Positions 9,497 through 20,686 of a stretch of 64,000 nucleotides of DNA are shown piece by piece. Under the pieces are notes generated by a model. It ran no database searches. It saw nothing but the letters and a program-made list of their open reading frames with translations, and was not told the DNA's origin. The position numbers and the translations under genes were made by a program. The stretch spans positions 38,907 to 102,906 of the forward strand of contig NZ_KB898481.1 of assembly GCF_000377645.1 (NCBI RefSeq), in the 5' to 3' direction. Position 1 is the stretch's first letter; each line of letters opens with the position of its first letter. The stretch comes from Thiomonas sp. FB-6 (GTDB lineage Bacteria > Pseudomonadota > Gammaproteobacteria > Burkholderiales > Burkholderiaceae_C).

Positions 9497-12462
9497 ACCG
9501 GCCCGTGCTCGACAGCGCCGCCGCCGTGCTGCACGCGCTGCGCGCGGTGGCCGGCCCCGGCGCCGCGCTGAACACCGATTCGCGCGCGCTGCGCGCGGGC
9601 GACGTGTTCGTGGCCTGGCCGGGCGCCGTCGCGGACGCGCGGCGCCACGTGGCCGACGCGCTCGCGCGCGGGGCCTGCGCCGCGCTGGTCGAGCACGAGG
9701 GCGCGGAGGCCTTCGCGCTGCCGCCGCAGGCCCTGCGCGTGCGCGGCCTGAAGGCGCTGGCGGGCGAGATCGCCGACGCCTGGTTCGGGCATCCCTCGCG
9801 CGCCATGCGGGTGCTTGCGGTGACCGGCACCAACGGCAAGACCTCGGTGGCGCTGTGGACCGCCCAGGCCCTGCAGGCGGCCGGGCTGCCTTGCGGTGTC
9901 ATCGGCACCCTGGGCGCGGGCCTGCCGGGCGCACTGCGCTCGACCGGACTGACCACGCCCGATCCGGTGCGCCTGCACGCCGAGCTCGCGGCCATGCTGC
10001 GCGCCGGGGTGCGCCACTGCGCGATCGAGGCTTCGTCCATCGGGCTGGAGGAGCGCCGCCTGACGGGCCTGCGCATCCACGCCGCCGCCTTCAGCAACCT
10101 GAGCCAGGATCACCTGGACTACCACGGCGACATGCGCGCCTACGCGGCCGCCAAGCGCCGGCTGTTCGACTGGACGCAATTGCAGGCCGCGGTGCTCAAC
10201 GCCGACGACCCCTACGGAGCCGAGCTCGCGCTGCATTGCCGCCAGCGCGGCCTGCGCACGCTGCGCGTGTCCCTGGCGGGCGCGCAGGGCGCCGAATGGC
10301 AGGGCCGCGGCCCTGCCGACGCGCCTTCCGGCATGCGTCTGGAGCTGCTGCGCGACGGCGCACGCGCCGAGCTCGAATTTCCCTTGCTGGGCGCGTTCAA
10401 CGCCTCGAACCTGTTGCTGGTCTGCGGCCTGCTGGAGACCTGCGAGCTGGAATTCGGGCAGCTGACCCGCGCGCTGTCGGCCGTGCAGGCGCCGCCCGGG
10501 CGCATGCAGGCGCTGGGCGGCGCCGGCGCGCCGCTGGTGGTGGTGGATTACGCCCACACCCCGGACGCGCTGGCCCAGGCGCTGCAGGCGCTGCGCGGCG
10601 TGGCACGGCGCCGCGGCGGCAGCCTGTGGTGCGTGTTCGGCGCCGGCGGCGACCGCGACCGCGCCAAGCGCGCGCCGATGACCGCGGCGGCCGAGGCCTG
10701 CGCCGACCGCGTGGTGCTGACCAGCGACAACCCGCGCAGCGAGTCCGCGCAGGACATCCTGGATCAGCTGCTGGCGGGCGCCGTGGCGCCGGCCCGGCTG
10801 CTGGTGCTGGCCGAGCGCGCGCAGGCCATCGCGCAGACCGTGGCCCACGCCGACGCGCGCGACGTCGTGCTGCTGGCGGGCAAGGGGCACGAGGCCACGC
10901 AGGAAGTGCGCGGCCGGCGCATTCCCTTCAGCGACGCCTTCCACGCGCGCGCGGCGCTGGCCGCGCGCGGCGGCGGCAGCTTCGCGCTGCGCGAGCTGGC
11001 CGACTGGACCGGCGGCGAACTGCTGGGCGACGGCGGGCTCGCGCTGGCCGGCGTGAGCACCGACAGCCGGCGCATCGGCGCCGGCGATCTGTTCGTGGCG
11101 CTGCGCGGCGAGCGTTTCGACGCCCACGATTTCCTGCCCCAGGCGGCGGCCGCGGGCGCCGCCGCCGTGCTGGCCGAGCGCGGGCTCGAGGCCTGCGGCC
11201 TGCCCGGGGTGCGCGTGGCCGACACGCGCGAAGCGCTGGGGCGCCTGGCGCGCGCCTGGCGTGCGCAGCAGCCGGCGATGCCCTTGATCGCGGTAGCCGG
11301 AAGCAACGGCAAGACCACGGTCACGCAGATGATCTCGCGCATCCTGGCCGCCTGGCTGGGCGAGGAAGGGCGCCTGGCCACCCAGGGCAATTTCAACAAC
11401 GACGTGGGCGTGCCGCTGACCCTGCTGCGCCTGCGTCCGGGCCACCTGGCCGCGGTGGTCGAGATGGGCATGAACCATCCCGGCGAGATCGCCCGCCTGG
11501 CGGCCATCGCGGCGCCGGACGTGGCACTGGTGAACAACGCCCAGCGCGAGCATCTGGAATTCATGCACAGCGTCGAGGCGGTGGCGCGCGAGAATGCCCA
11601 GGTGCTGCAGGCGCTGCCGGCGCGGGGCGTGACCGTGTTCCCCGCCACCGATGCCTACGCCGGGCTGTGGAGCGAGCTGAGCGCGCCGCGCCGCATGCTG
11701 CGCTTCGCCTTGCGCGACGGGCTGCCCTCGGACATGCCGGCCGCGGTGCCCGCCGCCGAACTCGAAGGCTGGGTGTTGCAGGCGCGGCAGGCCGAGGACG
11801 GCGCGCAGCCGGCCATGCAGCTGCTGCTGCGCGGCGCGGCCGGACAGGCAACCCTGCGCCTGCGCCTGCTCGGGCGCCACAACGCGCACAACGCGCTGGC
11901 GGCGGCCGCGGCCTCGCTGGCCGCGGGCGCGCCGATGGACGCCGTGGTGCGGGGTCTGGAAGCCTTCGAGCCGGTGCACGGGCGCATGCAGCGCAGCAGC
12001 CTGCGGCGCGCCGACGGCAGCGCGGTGCTGCTGATCGACGATACCTACAACGCCAACCCGGATTCGGTGCGCGCCGCCATCGACGGCCTGGCCGCGCTGC
12101 CCGGGCGGCGCCTGCTGGTGCTGGGAGACATGGGCGAGGTGGGCGACCAGGGCGTGCAATTCCACGCCGAAGCCGGGCGGGCCGCGGCCGAGCGGGGCCT
12201 GCAGGGGCTGTGGACCGTGGGTCCGGCCGCGCGCGCCGCCGCCGAGGCCGCCACCGCAGCCGGCCTGCCGGCGCGGCATGCCGAGGCCTTCGAGCAGGTC
12301 GACCTGGCCGCGCTCGCCTCCGAGCCGGCCGACGCCGTGCTGGTCAAGGGATCGCGTTTCATGCGCATGGAGCGCGTGGTCGCCGCCTTGCGCGAGCGCT
12401 GGAGCGCCGAGGCGCGCGACACGGGCGGCGCCGGCCGCGGGGGAGTCGAACATGCTGCATAG
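9493..12462 (+). CDS. murEF: Bifunctional MurE-MurF ligase fusion
   Basis: One uninterrupted 989-residue frame encodes both ligases. Residues 1-492 are MurE, adding meso-diaminopimelate to UDP-MurNAc-Ala-Glu: ATP loop GTNGKT at about 112 and the DNPR motif at about 412, which marks DAP specificity. Residues from about 496 are MurF, adding D-Ala-D-Ala: ATP loop GSNGKTT at about 603, GNFNND and [12 protein letters not shown]. The junction, near 10978, is a short Ala/Gly-rich linker without a stop or internal start. Such a fusion is known from Bordetella and other Burkholderiales. ATGA overlap with ftsI; the 3' end overlaps mraY by 11 bases. Confidence 0.95.
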   Translation: MNRPVLDSAAAVLHALRAVAGPGAALNTDSRALRAGDVFVAWPGAVADARRHVADALARGACAALVEHEGAEAFALPPQALRVRGLKALAGEIADAWFGHPSRAMRVLAVTGTNGKTSVALWTAQALQAAGLPCGVIGTLGAGLPGALRSTGLTTPDPVRLHAELAAMLRAGVRHCAIEASSIGLEERRLTGLRIHAAAFSNLSQDHLDYHGDMRAYAAAKRRLFDWTQLQAAVLNADDPYGAELALHCRQRGLRTLRVSLAGAQGAEWQGRGPADAPSGMRLELLRDGARAELEFPLLGAFNASNLLLVCGLLETCELEFGQLTRALSAVQAPPGRMQALGGAGAPLVVVDYAHTPDALAQALQALRGVARRRGGSLWCVFGAGGDRDRAKRAPMTAAAEACADRVVLTSDNPRSESAQDILDQLLAGAVAPARLLVLAERAQAIAQTVAHADARDVVLLAGKGHEATQEVRGRRIPFSDAFHARAALAARGGGSFALRELADWTGGELLGDGGLALAGVSTDSRRIGAGDLFVALRGERFDAHDFLPQAAAAGAAAVLAERGLEACGLPGVRVADTREALGRLARAWRAQQPAMPLIAVAGSNGKTTVTQMISRILAAWLGEEGRLATQGNFNNDVGVPLTLLRLRPGHLAAVVEMGMNHPGEIARLAAIAAPDVALVNNAQREHLEFMHSVEAVARENAQVLQALPARGVTVFPATDAYAGLWSELSAPRRMLRFALRDGLPSDMPAAVPAAELEGWVLQARQAEDGAQPAMQLLLRGAAGQATLRLRLLGRHNAHNALAAAAASLAAGAPMDAVVRGLEAFEPVHGRMQRSSLRRADGSAVLLIDDTYNANPDSVRAAIDGLAALPGRRLLVLGDMGEVGDQGVQFHAEAGRAAAERGLQGLWTVGPAARAAAEAATAAGLPARHAEAFEQVDLAALASEPADAVLVKGSRFMRMERVVAALRERWSAEARDTGGAGRGGVEHAA

Positions 12463-13630
12463 CCTGGCCCTGTGGTTGATGCAGAGCTCGCCCGATCTGC
12501 GTTTTTTCCGGGTGTTCAACTACATCACCTTCCGCGCGGTGATGAGCACGCTGACCTCGCTGCTGATCGGCCTGGCCGCCGGCCCGGCGCTGATCCGCAA
12601 GCTCACCGCGATGAAGGTGGGCCAGGCCGTGCGCACCGACGGCCCGCAGACCCACCTGATCAAGACCGGCACGCCCACCATGGGCGGGGTGCTGATCCTG
12701 CTGTCCATCACCGCGTCCTCGCTGCTGTGGATGGACCTGTCCAACCGCTTCGTGTGGTTGGTGCTGCTGGTCACCCTGGGCTTCGGAGCGATCGGCTGGG
12801 TGGACGACTACCGCAAGGTGGTGCACCGCGATCCCAACGGCATGCGTTCGCGCGAGAAGTACTTCTGGCAATCCCTGATCGGCGTGATGGCGGCCTTCTA
12901 CCTGGCCTTCGCTGTGTCGGGCGCGGGCAATGCGCAGGTCTGGCACCTGTTCGTGTCCTGGCTGCGCAGCGGGCTGACCATGCCGCTGCCGCCGGCGGCC
13001 GACCTGATCGTGCCCTTTTTCAAGACCGTGAGCTACCCGCTGGGCATCGTCGGCTTCATCGTGCTGACCTACCTGGTGATCGTCGGTTCCAGCAACGCGG
13101 TGAACCTGACCGACGGCGCCGACGGGCTGGCCATCATGCCGACCGTGATGGTGGGGGGCTCGCTGGGCGTGTTCGCCTACGTCAGCGGCAACGCGGTGTT
13201 CTCGCGCTACCTGCTGTTCCCCTATATCGCCGGCAGCGGCGAGCTGCTGATCTTCATCGGCGCGATGGTCGGCGCCGGCCTGGCCTTCCTCTGGTTCAAC
13301 GCCTACCCGGCGCAGGTGTTCATGGGCGACGTGGGGGCGCTGGCGCTGGGCGCCGCGCTGGGAACCATCGCGGTGATCGTGCGCCAGGAGATCGTGCTGT
13401 TCATCATGGGCGGGGTGTTCGTCGCCGAGACGGTGTCGGTGATGGTGCAGGTCAGCTACTTCAAGTACACCAAGAAAAAGTACGGCCAGGGCCGGCGCAT
13501 CTTCAAGATGGCGCCGTTGCATCACCACTTCGAGCAGCTCGGCGTGAAGGAGTCGCAGGTGGTGATCCGCTTCTGGATCGTCAGCATGATGTTGTGCCTG
13601 GTCGGGCTGGCGAGCCTCAAGTTGCGATGA
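12452..13630 (+). CDS. mraY: Phospho-N-acetylmuramoyl-pentapeptide transferase
   Basis: MraY transfers phospho-MurNAc-pentapeptide to undecaprenyl phosphate, making lipid I in the inner membrane. The 392-residue protein shows about ten membrane spans and the family's acidic motifs: GWVDDYRK (about 113), [13 protein letters not shown] and [19 protein letters not shown], followed by MAPLHHHFE. It is about 30 residues longer than the E. coli enzyme because of an extra loop (about residues 165-190), normal in betaproteobacteria. The ATG at 12452 lies inside the end of murEF; the stop overlaps murD in an ATGA. Confidence 0.96.
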   Translation: MLHSLALWLMQSSPDLRFFRVFNYITFRAVMSTLTSLLIGLAAGPALIRKLTAMKVGQAVRTDGPQTHLIKTGTPTMGGVLILLSITASSLLWMDLSNRFVWLVLLVTLGFGAIGWVDDYRKVVHRDPNGMRSREKYFWQSLIGVMAAFYLAFAVSGAGNAQVWHLFVSWLRSGLTMPLPPAADLIVPFFKTVSYPLGIVGFIVLTYLVIVGSSNAVNLTDGADGLAIMPTVMVGGSLGVFAYVSGNAVFSRYLLFPYIAGSGELLIFIGAMVGAGLAFLWFNAYPAQVFMGDVGALALGAALGTIAVIVRQEIVLFIMGGVFVAETVSVMVQVSYFKYTKKKYGQGRRIFKMAPLHHHFEQLGVKESQVVIRFWIVSMMLCLVGLASLKLR

Positions 13631-15153
13631 ACATGCTGCGCGACCGCTGCGTCCTCGTGCTGGGCCTGGGAATCTCGGGGCTGGCCATGCTGCGCTGGTG
13701 CGCGGGCCAGGGTGCGCGCGTGCACGCGGCCGACAGCCGCGCCGCGCCGCCCGGGCTGGAGACGGCGCGCCAGGAATTCCCGCAGGCCCGGCTGCAGGCG
13801 GGCGCCGCGGGCGTGGAACTGCTGGACGGCGTCGACCTGGTGTGCGTGAGCCCGGGCATCGCTCCCGATGACGCCGCCTTCGGCGCGCTGCTGCGGGCGG
13901 CGCGTGAGCGCGGCATCGAGCTGCGCGGCGAGTTGTCGCTGTTCGCGCAGGCGCTTGGCGATCTGCACGACGCGCAGGGCTATGCACCGGCGCTGATCGG
14001 CATCACCGGCACCAACGGCAAGACCACCGTGACCACGCTGACCACGCTGCTGCTGCAGGCCGCGGGGCAGGACGCGGTGGCCGCCGGCAATATCGGCCCG
14101 GCCATGCTCGACGTGCTGGGCCAGCGCCTGCGCGAGCAGCGCCTGCCGCGGGCCTGGGTGCTCGAGCTCTCCAGCTTCCAGCTGCACGGCGTGGACGATT
14201 TCGCGGCCAGCGCGGCCACCGTGCTGAACCTGACGCAGGACCACCTGGACTGGCACGGCGGCATGCAGGCCTACGCCGCCGACAAGGCCCGGGTGTTCGG
14301 GCCGCAGCCCTGGAACCTGCGCGGCGCGCCGGGGCTGATGCTGCTCAACCGCGACGACGCGGCAGTGCTGGCCATGCGCCGCGAGGGCCGGCGCGCCTGC
14401 AGCTTCGGGCTGGACGCGCCGCGCGCCGACGGCGACTGGGGCATCGTGCGCGAGCACGGCATGGACTGGCTGGCGCGCGCGCGCGCCGACGACTCCGAGC
14501 CGCGCCCGGCGCCGCGCCGCGGCCGCGTCGCCGCCCCTGCCGAGGCGCTGCCCGTGCAGGTGCAGGCGCTGATGCCGGCCGACGCGCTGCGCATCCGCGG
14601 GCGCCACAACCAGGCCAACGCGCTGGCCTCGCTGGCGCTGGCCGCCTCCACCGGCGCGGCGCTGGCGCCGATGCTGCACGCGCTGCGCGAATACCGCGGC
14701 GAGCCCCACCGCATGCAAAGCCTGGGCGTGCTCGACGGCGTCGAGTGGATCGAGGACAGCAAGGGCACCAACGTCGGCGCCACCGTGGCCGCGCTGCAGG
14801 GCCTGGACCGCCCGGCGCTGCTGATCGCCGGCGGTGACGGCAAGGGGCAGGACTTCGCGCCCCTGGCGCAGGCCGCCCGGGATCGCGTGCGCTGCGCGCT
14901 GCTCATCGGGCGCGACGCGCCCGCGCTGCGCCAGGCGCTGGGCTCCGGCGTCGACAGCGAGATGCTTCCCGACCTGCGCGCCGCGGTGCGCCGCGCCGCC
15001 GAGCTGGCGCGCTCCGGCGAGGTGGTGCTGCTGTCGCCGGCCTGCGCCAGCCTGGACATGTTCCGTGACTACAAGCACCGCGCCGAGGTGTTCGCGCAGG
15101 AGCTGGCCGAACTGGCCGCCGAGCGCGGGGCGGTGCTGGAGGGCGCGCCATGA
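13627..15153 (+). CDS. murD: UDP-N-acetylmuramoylalanine-D-glutamate ligase
   Basis: MurD adds D-glutamate to UDP-MurNAc-Ala in the cytoplasm. The 508-residue protein has an N-terminal nucleotide-sugar fold ([12 protein letters not shown]), the ATP loop [11 protein letters not shown] (about residue 125), [12 protein letters not shown] and the C-terminal HRMQ...EDSKGTN block. It is about 70 residues longer than E. coli MurD; part of this is an Arg/Pro/Ala-rich insert near residues 280-310 in the central domain, whose role is unknown. It overlaps both mraY and ftsW by 4 bases. Confidence 0.95.
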   Translation: MNMLRDRCVLVLGLGISGLAMLRWCAGQGARVHAADSRAAPPGLETARQEFPQARLQAGAAGVELLDGVDLVCVSPGIAPDDAAFGALLRAARERGIELRGELSLFAQALGDLHDAQGYAPALIGITGTNGKTTVTTLTTLLLQAAGQDAVAAGNIGPAMLDVLGQRLREQRLPRAWVLELSSFQLHGVDDFAASAATVLNLTQDHLDWHGGMQAYAADKARVFGPQPWNLRGAPGLMLLNRDDAAVLAMRREGRRACSFGLDAPRADGDWGIVREHGMDWLARARADDSEPRPAPRRGRVAAPAEALPVQVQALMPADALRIRGRHNQANALASLALAASTGAALAPMLHALREYRGEPHRMQSLGVLDGVEWIEDSKGTNVGATVAALQGLDRPALLIAGGDGKGQDFAPLAQAARDRVRCALLIGRDAPALRQALGSGVDSEMLPDLRAAVRRAAELARSGEVVLLSPACASLDMFRDYKHRAEVFAQELAELAAERGAVLEGAP

Positions 15154-16379
15154 AGTGGTTCGCGCTTCCGGGTCGGGCCAGGGCGGGCGCCGCGCAGATG
15201 CCCATGCCGGTGCGCGTGGGCTACGTCGGCCCCAGCGCGTCGCGCATGCTGGACTACGACCAGAACCTGCTGTGGGTGATCGTGCTGCTGCTGGCCTTCG
15301 GGCTGGTGATGGTCTATTCGGCCACCATCGCCATTCCCGAGGACCCGCATTACGCCAGCTGGAGCCAGTTCCACTTTTTCGGGCGCGACCTGGCCGCCGT
15401 CGCCCTCGGGCTGGTCGCCGGCTGGGTGGCCTTCCAGTTTCCCATGAGCTTCTGGCAGCGCTGGGCGCCGTACCTGTTCATCCTGTCGCTGGTGGGCCTG
15501 TTCGCGGTGCTGATCCCCTTCATCGGCAAGGGAGTCAACGGCTCGCGGCGCTGGATTCCGCTGGGGGTGCTGAACTTCCAGCCCTCCGAGCTGGTGAAGC
15601 TGACCATGGTGCTGTACGCGTCCGACTTCATGGTGCGCAAGCAGCAGGTCAAGCAAAGCGCCACCAAGGCCTTCGGCCCGATGGCCGCGGCGCTGGCCTT
15701 CATCGGCCTGCTGCTGCTGGCCGAGCCGGACATGGGCGCCTTCCTGGTGATCGCCTCCGTGGCCATGGTGATCCTGTACCTGGGCGGGGTGAACGGGCGC
15801 ATGTTCGCCGCGCTGTCGGTGGTCGTGATCGGCGCCTTCGTGCTGATGATCGTGCTGTCGCCCTGGAGGCGCGATCGGATCTTCGCCTATCTGAATCCGT
15901 GGGCCCAGGACAACTCCGAAGGCAGCGCCTACCAGCTCGCGCATGCGCTGATCGCCGTGGGGCGCGGGCACTGGTTCGGCGTGGGCCTGGGCGGCAGCGT
16001 GGAAAAGCTGCACTACCTGCCGGAGCCGCAGACCGACTTCCTGCTGGCCATCGTCGGCGAGGAGCTGGGTTTCGTCGGGGTGATCGTGCTCATCGGAGTG
16101 TTCGCGTGGCTGACCAAGCGGGCCTTCGACATCGGGCGCCAGGCGCTGGCCGCCGACCGCATGTTCTCGGCGCTGGTGGCGCAGGCCATCGGGGTGCTGA
16201 TCGGCGGGCAGGCCTTCATCAACATCGGGGTCAACCTCGGGCTGCTGCCCACCAAGGGGCTGACCCTGCCGCTGCTGAGCTACGGCGGCTCGGCCACGCT
16301 GGTCTCGCTGGTCGCGCTGGCCCTGCTGCTGCGCGTGGACTACGAGAACCGCGTGCTCATGCGCGGGGGGCACGCATGA
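15150..16379 (+). CDS. ftsW: Septal peptidoglycan polymerase FtsW (SEDS family)
   Basis: FtsW is the glycosyltransferase that polymerises lipid II at the septum with FtsI. The 409-residue protein has a cytoplasmic N-terminus of about 35 residues, about ten membrane spans, and the SEDS motifs GSRRWIPLG..NFQPSE near residue 130, PEPQTDFLLAIVGEELGF near residue 291 and the C-terminal GLTLPLLSYGGSA. Stop and start overlap with murD before and murG after, placing it in the lipid II block of the operon. Confidence 0.95.
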   Translation: MKWFALPGRARAGAAQMPMPVRVGYVGPSASRMLDYDQNLLWVIVLLLAFGLVMVYSATIAIPEDPHYASWSQFHFFGRDLAAVALGLVAGWVAFQFPMSFWQRWAPYLFILSLVGLFAVLIPFIGKGVNGSRRWIPLGVLNFQPSELVKLTMVLYASDFMVRKQQVKQSATKAFGPMAAALAFIGLLLLAEPDMGAFLVIASVAMVILYLGGVNGRMFAALSVVVIGAFVLMIVLSPWRRDRIFAYLNPWAQDNSEGSAYQLAHALIAVGRGHWFGVGLGGSVEKLHYLPEPQTDFLLAIVGEELGFVGVIVLIGVFAWLTKRAFDIGRQALAADRMFSALVAQAIGVLIGGQAFINIGVNLGLLPTKGLTLPLLSYGGSATLVSLVALALLLRVDYENRVLMRGGHA

Positions 16380-17458
16380 TGGCGGCCACGGCGATCAAGC
16401 GCGCCCTGATCATGGCCGGCGGCACCGGCGGGCACATCTTCCCCGGGCTGGCGGTGGGCGAGGGCCTGCGCGCGGCCGGCTGGGACGTGGCCTGGATGGG
16501 CGCGCCCGGCGGCATGGAGTCGCGCCTGGTGCCGGCGCAGGGCTACCGCATGCGCTGGGTGGATTTCGGCGGCGTGCGCGGCAAGGGCGCGGCGCGCTGG
16601 CTGCGCCTGCCGGCACAGCTGCTGCGCGCGCTCGCGCAGGCGGCACGCGCCCTGCGCGAGGAGCGTCCGCGCGTGGTGCTGGGCATGGGCGGCTACATCA
16701 CCGTGCCGGGCGGCCTGCTGGCGCGCCTGTTCGGCGCGCGCCTGGTACTGCACGAGCAGAACGCCGTGGCCGGCATGAGCAACCGCCTGCTGGCGCGCCT
16801 GGCCGCGCGTGCGCTGTGCGCCTTCCCGGGCGCGTTGCCCGGCGCCGAGTGGGTGGGCAATCCGGTGCGCCGCGCGATCCGCGAGCTGCCCGAGCCGAGC
16901 CAGCGCTATGCCGCGCGCGGCGGCCCGTTGCAGCTGCTGGTGGTGGGAGGCAGCCTGGGCGCGCGCGCCCTCAACGACATGCTGCCGCGCGCGCTGGCGC
17001 TGATCGAGCCGGCCCTGCGCCCGCGCGTGGTGCACCAGAGCGGGCGCGGGCAGCTGCAGGCGCTGCGCCAGGGCTACGCCGAGGCCGGCGTGGAGGCCGA
17101 CTGCCGCGAGTTCATCGACGACATGGCCGAGGCCTATGCCCAGGCCGACCTGGTGGTGTGCCGCGCCGGCGCGTCCACCGTCACTGAAGTGGCGTGCGCC
17201 GGCGTGGCCGCGCTGTTCGTTCCCTTTCCCTTCGCGGTGGACGACCACCAGAGCGCCAACGCGCGCTACCTGGCGGGCCCGGGCGCGGCGCTGCTGGTGC
17301 AGCAGTCCGAGCTCGACGCGCCCCGCCTGGCCGCGCAGTTGCGCGCGCTGGACCGCGCGGCGCTGCTCGCCATGGCCTGCAAGGCGCGCGAGCTCGCGCG
17401 CAGCGACGCCGTCGAACGCATCGTGGCCGTCTGCGAGGCGCTGGATACCCCGACATGA
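16376..17458 (+). CDS. murG: Lipid II synthase MurG
   Basis: MurG adds GlcNAc from UDP-GlcNAc to lipid I on the inner face of the membrane. The 360-residue GT-B fold protein carries the N-terminal glycine loop [15 protein letters not shown], a central [15 protein letters not shown], a second glycine loop [13 protein letters not shown] and the donor-binding [17 protein letters not shown]. The start was set at the first of two ATG codons at 16376, in an ATGA overlap with ftsW. The stop overlaps murC in the same way. Confidence 0.95.
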   Translation: MMAATAIKRALIMAGGTGGHIFPGLAVGEGLRAAGWDVAWMGAPGGMESRLVPAQGYRMRWVDFGGVRGKGAARWLRLPAQLLRALAQAARALREERPRVVLGMGGYITVPGGLLARLFGARLVLHEQNAVAGMSNRLLARLAARALCAFPGALPGAEWVGNPVRRAIRELPEPSQRYAARGGPLQLLVVGGSLGARALNDMLPRALALIEPALRPRVVHQSGRGQLQALRQGYAEAGVEADCREFIDDMAEAYAQADLVVCRAGASTVTEVACAGVAALFVPFPFAVDDHQSANARYLAGPGAALLVQQSELDAPRLAAQLRALDRAALLAMACKARELARSDAVERIVAVCEALDTPT

Positions 17459-18864
17459 AACACGCCATCCATCACATCCATTTCGTCGGCATCGGGGGGG
17501 CCGGCATGAGCGGCATCGCCGAGGTGCTGCTCAACCTGGGCTATCAGATCAGCGGCAGCGACCTGGGCGAGAGCGCCGCGGTGCGGCACCTGCGCGAGGC
17601 CGGCGCGAAGGTGTCCATCGGGCACGACGCCGCGCACGTGGCCGGAGCCGACGCCGTGGTGGTGTCCACCGCGGTGGGAGCCGACAACCCCGAGGTGCGC
17701 GCGGCGCGCGCGCGCCGCATTCCCGTGGTGCCGCGCGCGGTCATGTTGGCCGAGCTGATGCGCCTGAAGCGGGGCATCGCCATCGCCGGCACCCACGGCA
17801 AGACCACCACCACCAGCCTGGTGGCCAGCGTGCTGGCCGAGGGCGGGCTCGATCCCACCTTCGTCATCGGCGGGCGACTCAACAGCGCCGGCACCCACGC
17901 CAAGCTGGGCGGGGGCGAGTACATCGTGGTCGAGGCCGACGAATCCGACGCTTCCTTCCTGAACCTGATGCCGGTGATGGCGGTGGTCACGAACATCGAC
18001 GCCGACCACATGGACACCTACGGCCACGACATGGCCCGGCTGCGCCAGACCTTCGTGGAGTTCCTCGGGCGCCTGCCCTTCTACGGCGCGGCGGTGCTGT
18101 GCATCGACGACCCCGGCGTGCGCGCCATCCTGCCCTTCCTGTCCAAGCCGGTGACGCCCTACGGCCTGGGCGAGGATGCGCAGGTGCGCGCGGTGGACGT
18201 GCGCGCGGTGGGCACCGGCATGGAGTTCACCGTGCTCAGGCGCAACGGCGTGGTGCTGCCGCCGCTGCAGGTACGCCTGAACCTGCCGGGGCTGCACAAC
18301 GTGCGCAACGCGCTGGCGGCGGTGGCGGTGGCCGCCGAGCTCGGGGTGGACGACGCGGCCGTGTGCAAGGCGCTGGCCGAGTTCCGCGGCGTCGGCCGCC
18401 GCTTCCAGCGCCTGGGCGAGATGCCCGCGGCGGCCGGCGGCAACTACACCCTGATCGACGACTACGGACACCACCCGGTGGAAATGGCTGCCACCCTGGC
18501 CGCGGCGCGCGGCGCCTACCCGGGGCGGCGCATCGTGCTGGCCTTCCAGCCGCATCGCTACACCCGTACGCGTGACCTGTTCGAGGACTTCGTGAGCGTG
18601 CTCGGCAGCGCCGACGCCGTGCTGCTGACGGAGGTGTACGCCGCCGGCGAGGCCCCGATCGTGGCCGCCGACGGGCGCGGGCTGGCGCGCGCGCTGCGCG
18701 TGGCCGGGCGCATCGAGCCGGTGTTCGTGGAGGACGTGCGCGCGCTGCCCCAGGCCATCGCCGAGTTCGCGCGCGACGGCGACGTGGTGCTGTGCATGGG
18801 CGCGGGCTCGATCGGCGCGGTGGCGGGGCAGATCGCCGCGCAGGCGCGGGAGGGACAGGCGTGA
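17455..18864 (+). CDS. murC: UDP-N-acetylmuramate-L-alanine ligase
   Basis: MurC starts the peptide stem by adding L-alanine to UDP-MurNAc. The 469-residue protein opens with [19 protein letters not shown], has the ATP loop [10 protein letters not shown] (about residue 117), the [10 protein letters not shown] motif, and the C-terminal DDYGHHPVE and QPHRYTRT blocks. It follows murG in an ATGA overlap. The upstream open frame is a shadow of murG; the ATG at 17455 gives the standard N-terminus. Confidence 0.96.
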   Translation: MKHAIHHIHFVGIGGAGMSGIAEVLLNLGYQISGSDLGESAAVRHLREAGAKVSIGHDAAHVAGADAVVVSTAVGADNPEVRAARARRIPVVPRAVMLAELMRLKRGIAIAGTHGKTTTTSLVASVLAEGGLDPTFVIGGRLNSAGTHAKLGGGEYIVVEADESDASFLNLMPVMAVVTNIDADHMDTYGHDMARLRQTFVEFLGRLPFYGAAVLCIDDPGVRAILPFLSKPVTPYGLGEDAQVRAVDVRAVGTGMEFTVLRRNGVVLPPLQVRLNLPGLHNVRNALAAVAVAAELGVDDAAVCKALAEFRGVGRRFQRLGEMPAAAGGNYTLIDDYGHHPVEMAATLAAARGAYPGRRIVLAFQPHRYTRTRDLFEDFVSVLGSADAVLLTEVYAAGEAPIVAADGRGLARALRVAGRIEPVFVEDVRALPQAIAEFARDGDVVLCMGAGSIGAVAGQIAAQAREGQA

Positions 18865-19844
18865 ACACCATGGCGACTTCCGCCCAGGCGAGCGAGTTCG
18901 GGCGCGTGGCGGTGCTGTTCGGCGGACGCTCGGCCGAGCGCGAGGTCTCGCTCATGTCCGGCGAAGGCGTGCTGCAGGCGCTGCGCAGGCGTGGGGTCGA
19001 CGCTTTCGGCTTCGACCCCGCCGAGCAGTCCCTGGACCGCCTGCCGGCGCTGGGCGCGCAGCGCGTGTTCATCGCGCTGCACGGCCGTTACGGCGAGGAC
19101 GGAACGGTGCAGGGCGCGCTGGAACTGCTGGGCCTGCCCTACACGGGCTCCGGCGTGCTGGCCTCGGCGCTGGCCATCGACAAGCACATGACCAAGCGCC
19201 TGTGGCATTGCGAAGGCCTGCCGACGCCCCCGTGGCGCCTGGTGGGCAGCCTGGAGCAGGCGCGCGAGGCCGCGCGGGAGCTGGGCCTGCCGCTGATCTT
19301 CAAGGCCAGCCACGAGGGCTCCACGCTGGGGCTGGCGCGCGCCGACACCACGGCCGAGGTGGACTGCGCCTACGCCGAGGCCGCCCGCTACGACAGCTCC
19401 GTGCTGGCCGAGAGCTTCATCTCCGGCGACGAGGTGACCTGCGCCGTGCTGGGCGAGGGCGAGCAGGCGCACGCGCTGCCCCTGGTGCGCATCCAGGCCC
19501 CCGGCGGCAACTACGACTTCGAGCACAAGTACTACAGCGACGACACGCGCTACTTGTGCCCGGCGCAGCTGCCCGAGGGCGAGGAAGCGGTCATCGCCGA
19601 GCTCGTGCTGCGCAGCTACCGCGCGCTGGGCTGCCGCGGCTGGGCGCGCGCCGACGTGATGATCCGGGCGCGCGACCGCGCGCCCTTCCTGCTGGAAATG
19701 AACACCAGCCCGGGCATGACCGGGCACTCGCTGGTGCCCATGGCCGCGCGCGCGGCCGGCATCGGCTACGAGGATCTGTGCCTGCGCATCCTGGCCGGCG
19801 CGCGCCTCGACCAGGCGCCGCGCGCCGGGGGGGATCTCCGGTGA
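18861..19844 (+). CDS. ddl: D-alanine-D-alanine ligase
   Basis: Ddl joins two D-alanines for MurF. The ATP-grasp protein shows [19 protein letters not shown] near its N-terminus, [18 protein letters not shown], a [19 protein letters not shown] lid region, and the C-terminal [12 protein letters not shown]. The GTG at 18861 overlaps the murC stop and has GGAGGG 5-6 bases upstream (327 residues); the ATG at 18870 is an alternative start, three codons in. It is the last precursor enzyme before ftsQAZ. Confidence 0.95.
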   Translation: MNTMATSAQASEFGRVAVLFGGRSAEREVSLMSGEGVLQALRRRGVDAFGFDPAEQSLDRLPALGAQRVFIALHGRYGEDGTVQGALELLGLPYTGSGVLASALAIDKHMTKRLWHCEGLPTPPWRLVGSLEQAREAARELGLPLIFKASHEGSTLGLARADTTAEVDCAYAEAARYDSSVLAESFISGDEVTCAVLGEGEQAHALPLVRIQAPGGNYDFEHKYYSDDTRYLCPAQLPEGEEAVIAELVLRSYRALGCRGWARADVMIRARDRAPFLLEMNTSPGMTGHSLVPMAARAAGIGYEDLCLRILAGARLDQAPRAGGDLR

Positions 19845-19849
19845 ACACC

Positions 19850-20686
19850 ATGCTGCGCCAGGAACTTCCGCTGGACATCCGGCTGATGCATTTCACCAGC
19901 CGCGCGCTGGTGTGGCTGTTCGTGCTCGGTGCGCTGGCGGCGGGCGGCAACTGGCTGCTGCAGCGCCCGTGGTGGTCCATCCGCAGCGTGCGCGTGGAAG
20001 GCGTGCTGCAGCATGTCAGCGCCACCTCGCTGCGCAGCCAGGCCTTGCCCAGGGTGCAGGGCAACTGGTTCACGGTCAGCCTGGGGGCGGTTCAGCAGGC
20101 CTTCGAGCAGGTGCCCTGGGTGCGCAAGGCGGTGGTGCAGCGCGTATGGCCGCTGTCGCTGCTGGTGCGCCTGCAGGAGCAGCAGCCGGTGGCGCTGTGG
20201 CTGGATGCTTCCGGCAGCGCGGTGAGCCTGGTCAACGCCCAGGGCGAGAGCTTCGAGGCCAACCTCGGCGAGGTGCAGGACCTGGGGCTGCCGCGCTTTT
20301 TTGGCCCGCCCGCCAGCCAGCAACAGGTCACCGCGATGTACCGCGACCTGCAGCAGCGCTTCGCGCCGCTGCGCTGGCGCATCGCTTCGCTTGGGCTGGG
20401 CGCGCAGGGCGACTGGCAGGTGCAGGTCGCGCAGGGTCCGAGCATCGACCTGGGCAACGACGACGATCCCCAGGCCTTCGCCGAGCGGCTGCAGCGCTTC
20501 GTGCGCCTGGAGCCCGGCGTGGCCGCGCACTACGGCCGTGCCGTGGTGTCGGCCGACCTGCGGTATGCGAACGGCTTCGCGGTGAAGCTGGCGAAGGACG
20601 ACAGCGGCGCGGGCGTGGCCGCGCATGGAGCCCGCGGCGCGTCGCGAGGCACGGGCAGCAAGAGCAAGTCGAGGGGAGCTCGGTAA
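19850..20686 (+). CDS. ftsQ: Cell division protein FtsQ
   Basis: FtsQ is a bitopic inner-membrane protein (278 residues) that links FtsL and FtsB to the divisome. It has a short cytoplasmic N-terminus, one span (about residues 21-40), then a periplasmic POTRA segment (SIRSVRVEGVLQHVS) and the beta domain with PWVRKAVVQRVWP. The C-terminus is Ser/Gly/Lys-rich. Start is either ATG 19850, with GGTGA upstream, or in-frame GTG 19841 overlapping the ddl stop. Its stop is directly followed by the ftsA ATG. Confidence 0.93.
   Translation: MLRQELPLDIRLMHFTSRALVWLFVLGALAAGGNWLLQRPWWSIRSVRVEGVLQHVSATSLRSQALPRVQGNWFTVSLGAVQQAFEQVPWVRKAVVQRVWPLSLLVRLQEQQPVALWLDASGSAVSLVNAQGESFEANLGEVQDLGLPRFFGPPASQQQVTAMYRDLQQRFAPLRWRIASLGLGAQGDWQVQVAQGPSIDLGNDDDPQAFAERLQRFVRLEPGVAAHYGRAVVSADLRYANGFAVKLAKDDSGAGVAAHGARGASRGTGSKSKSRGAR

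Noticed and set aside
9244..12519. 1091-residue minus-strand open frame opposite ftsI and murEF
   Set aside because: Antisense shadow of murEF with no motifs and no ribosome binding site; caused by high third-position GC.
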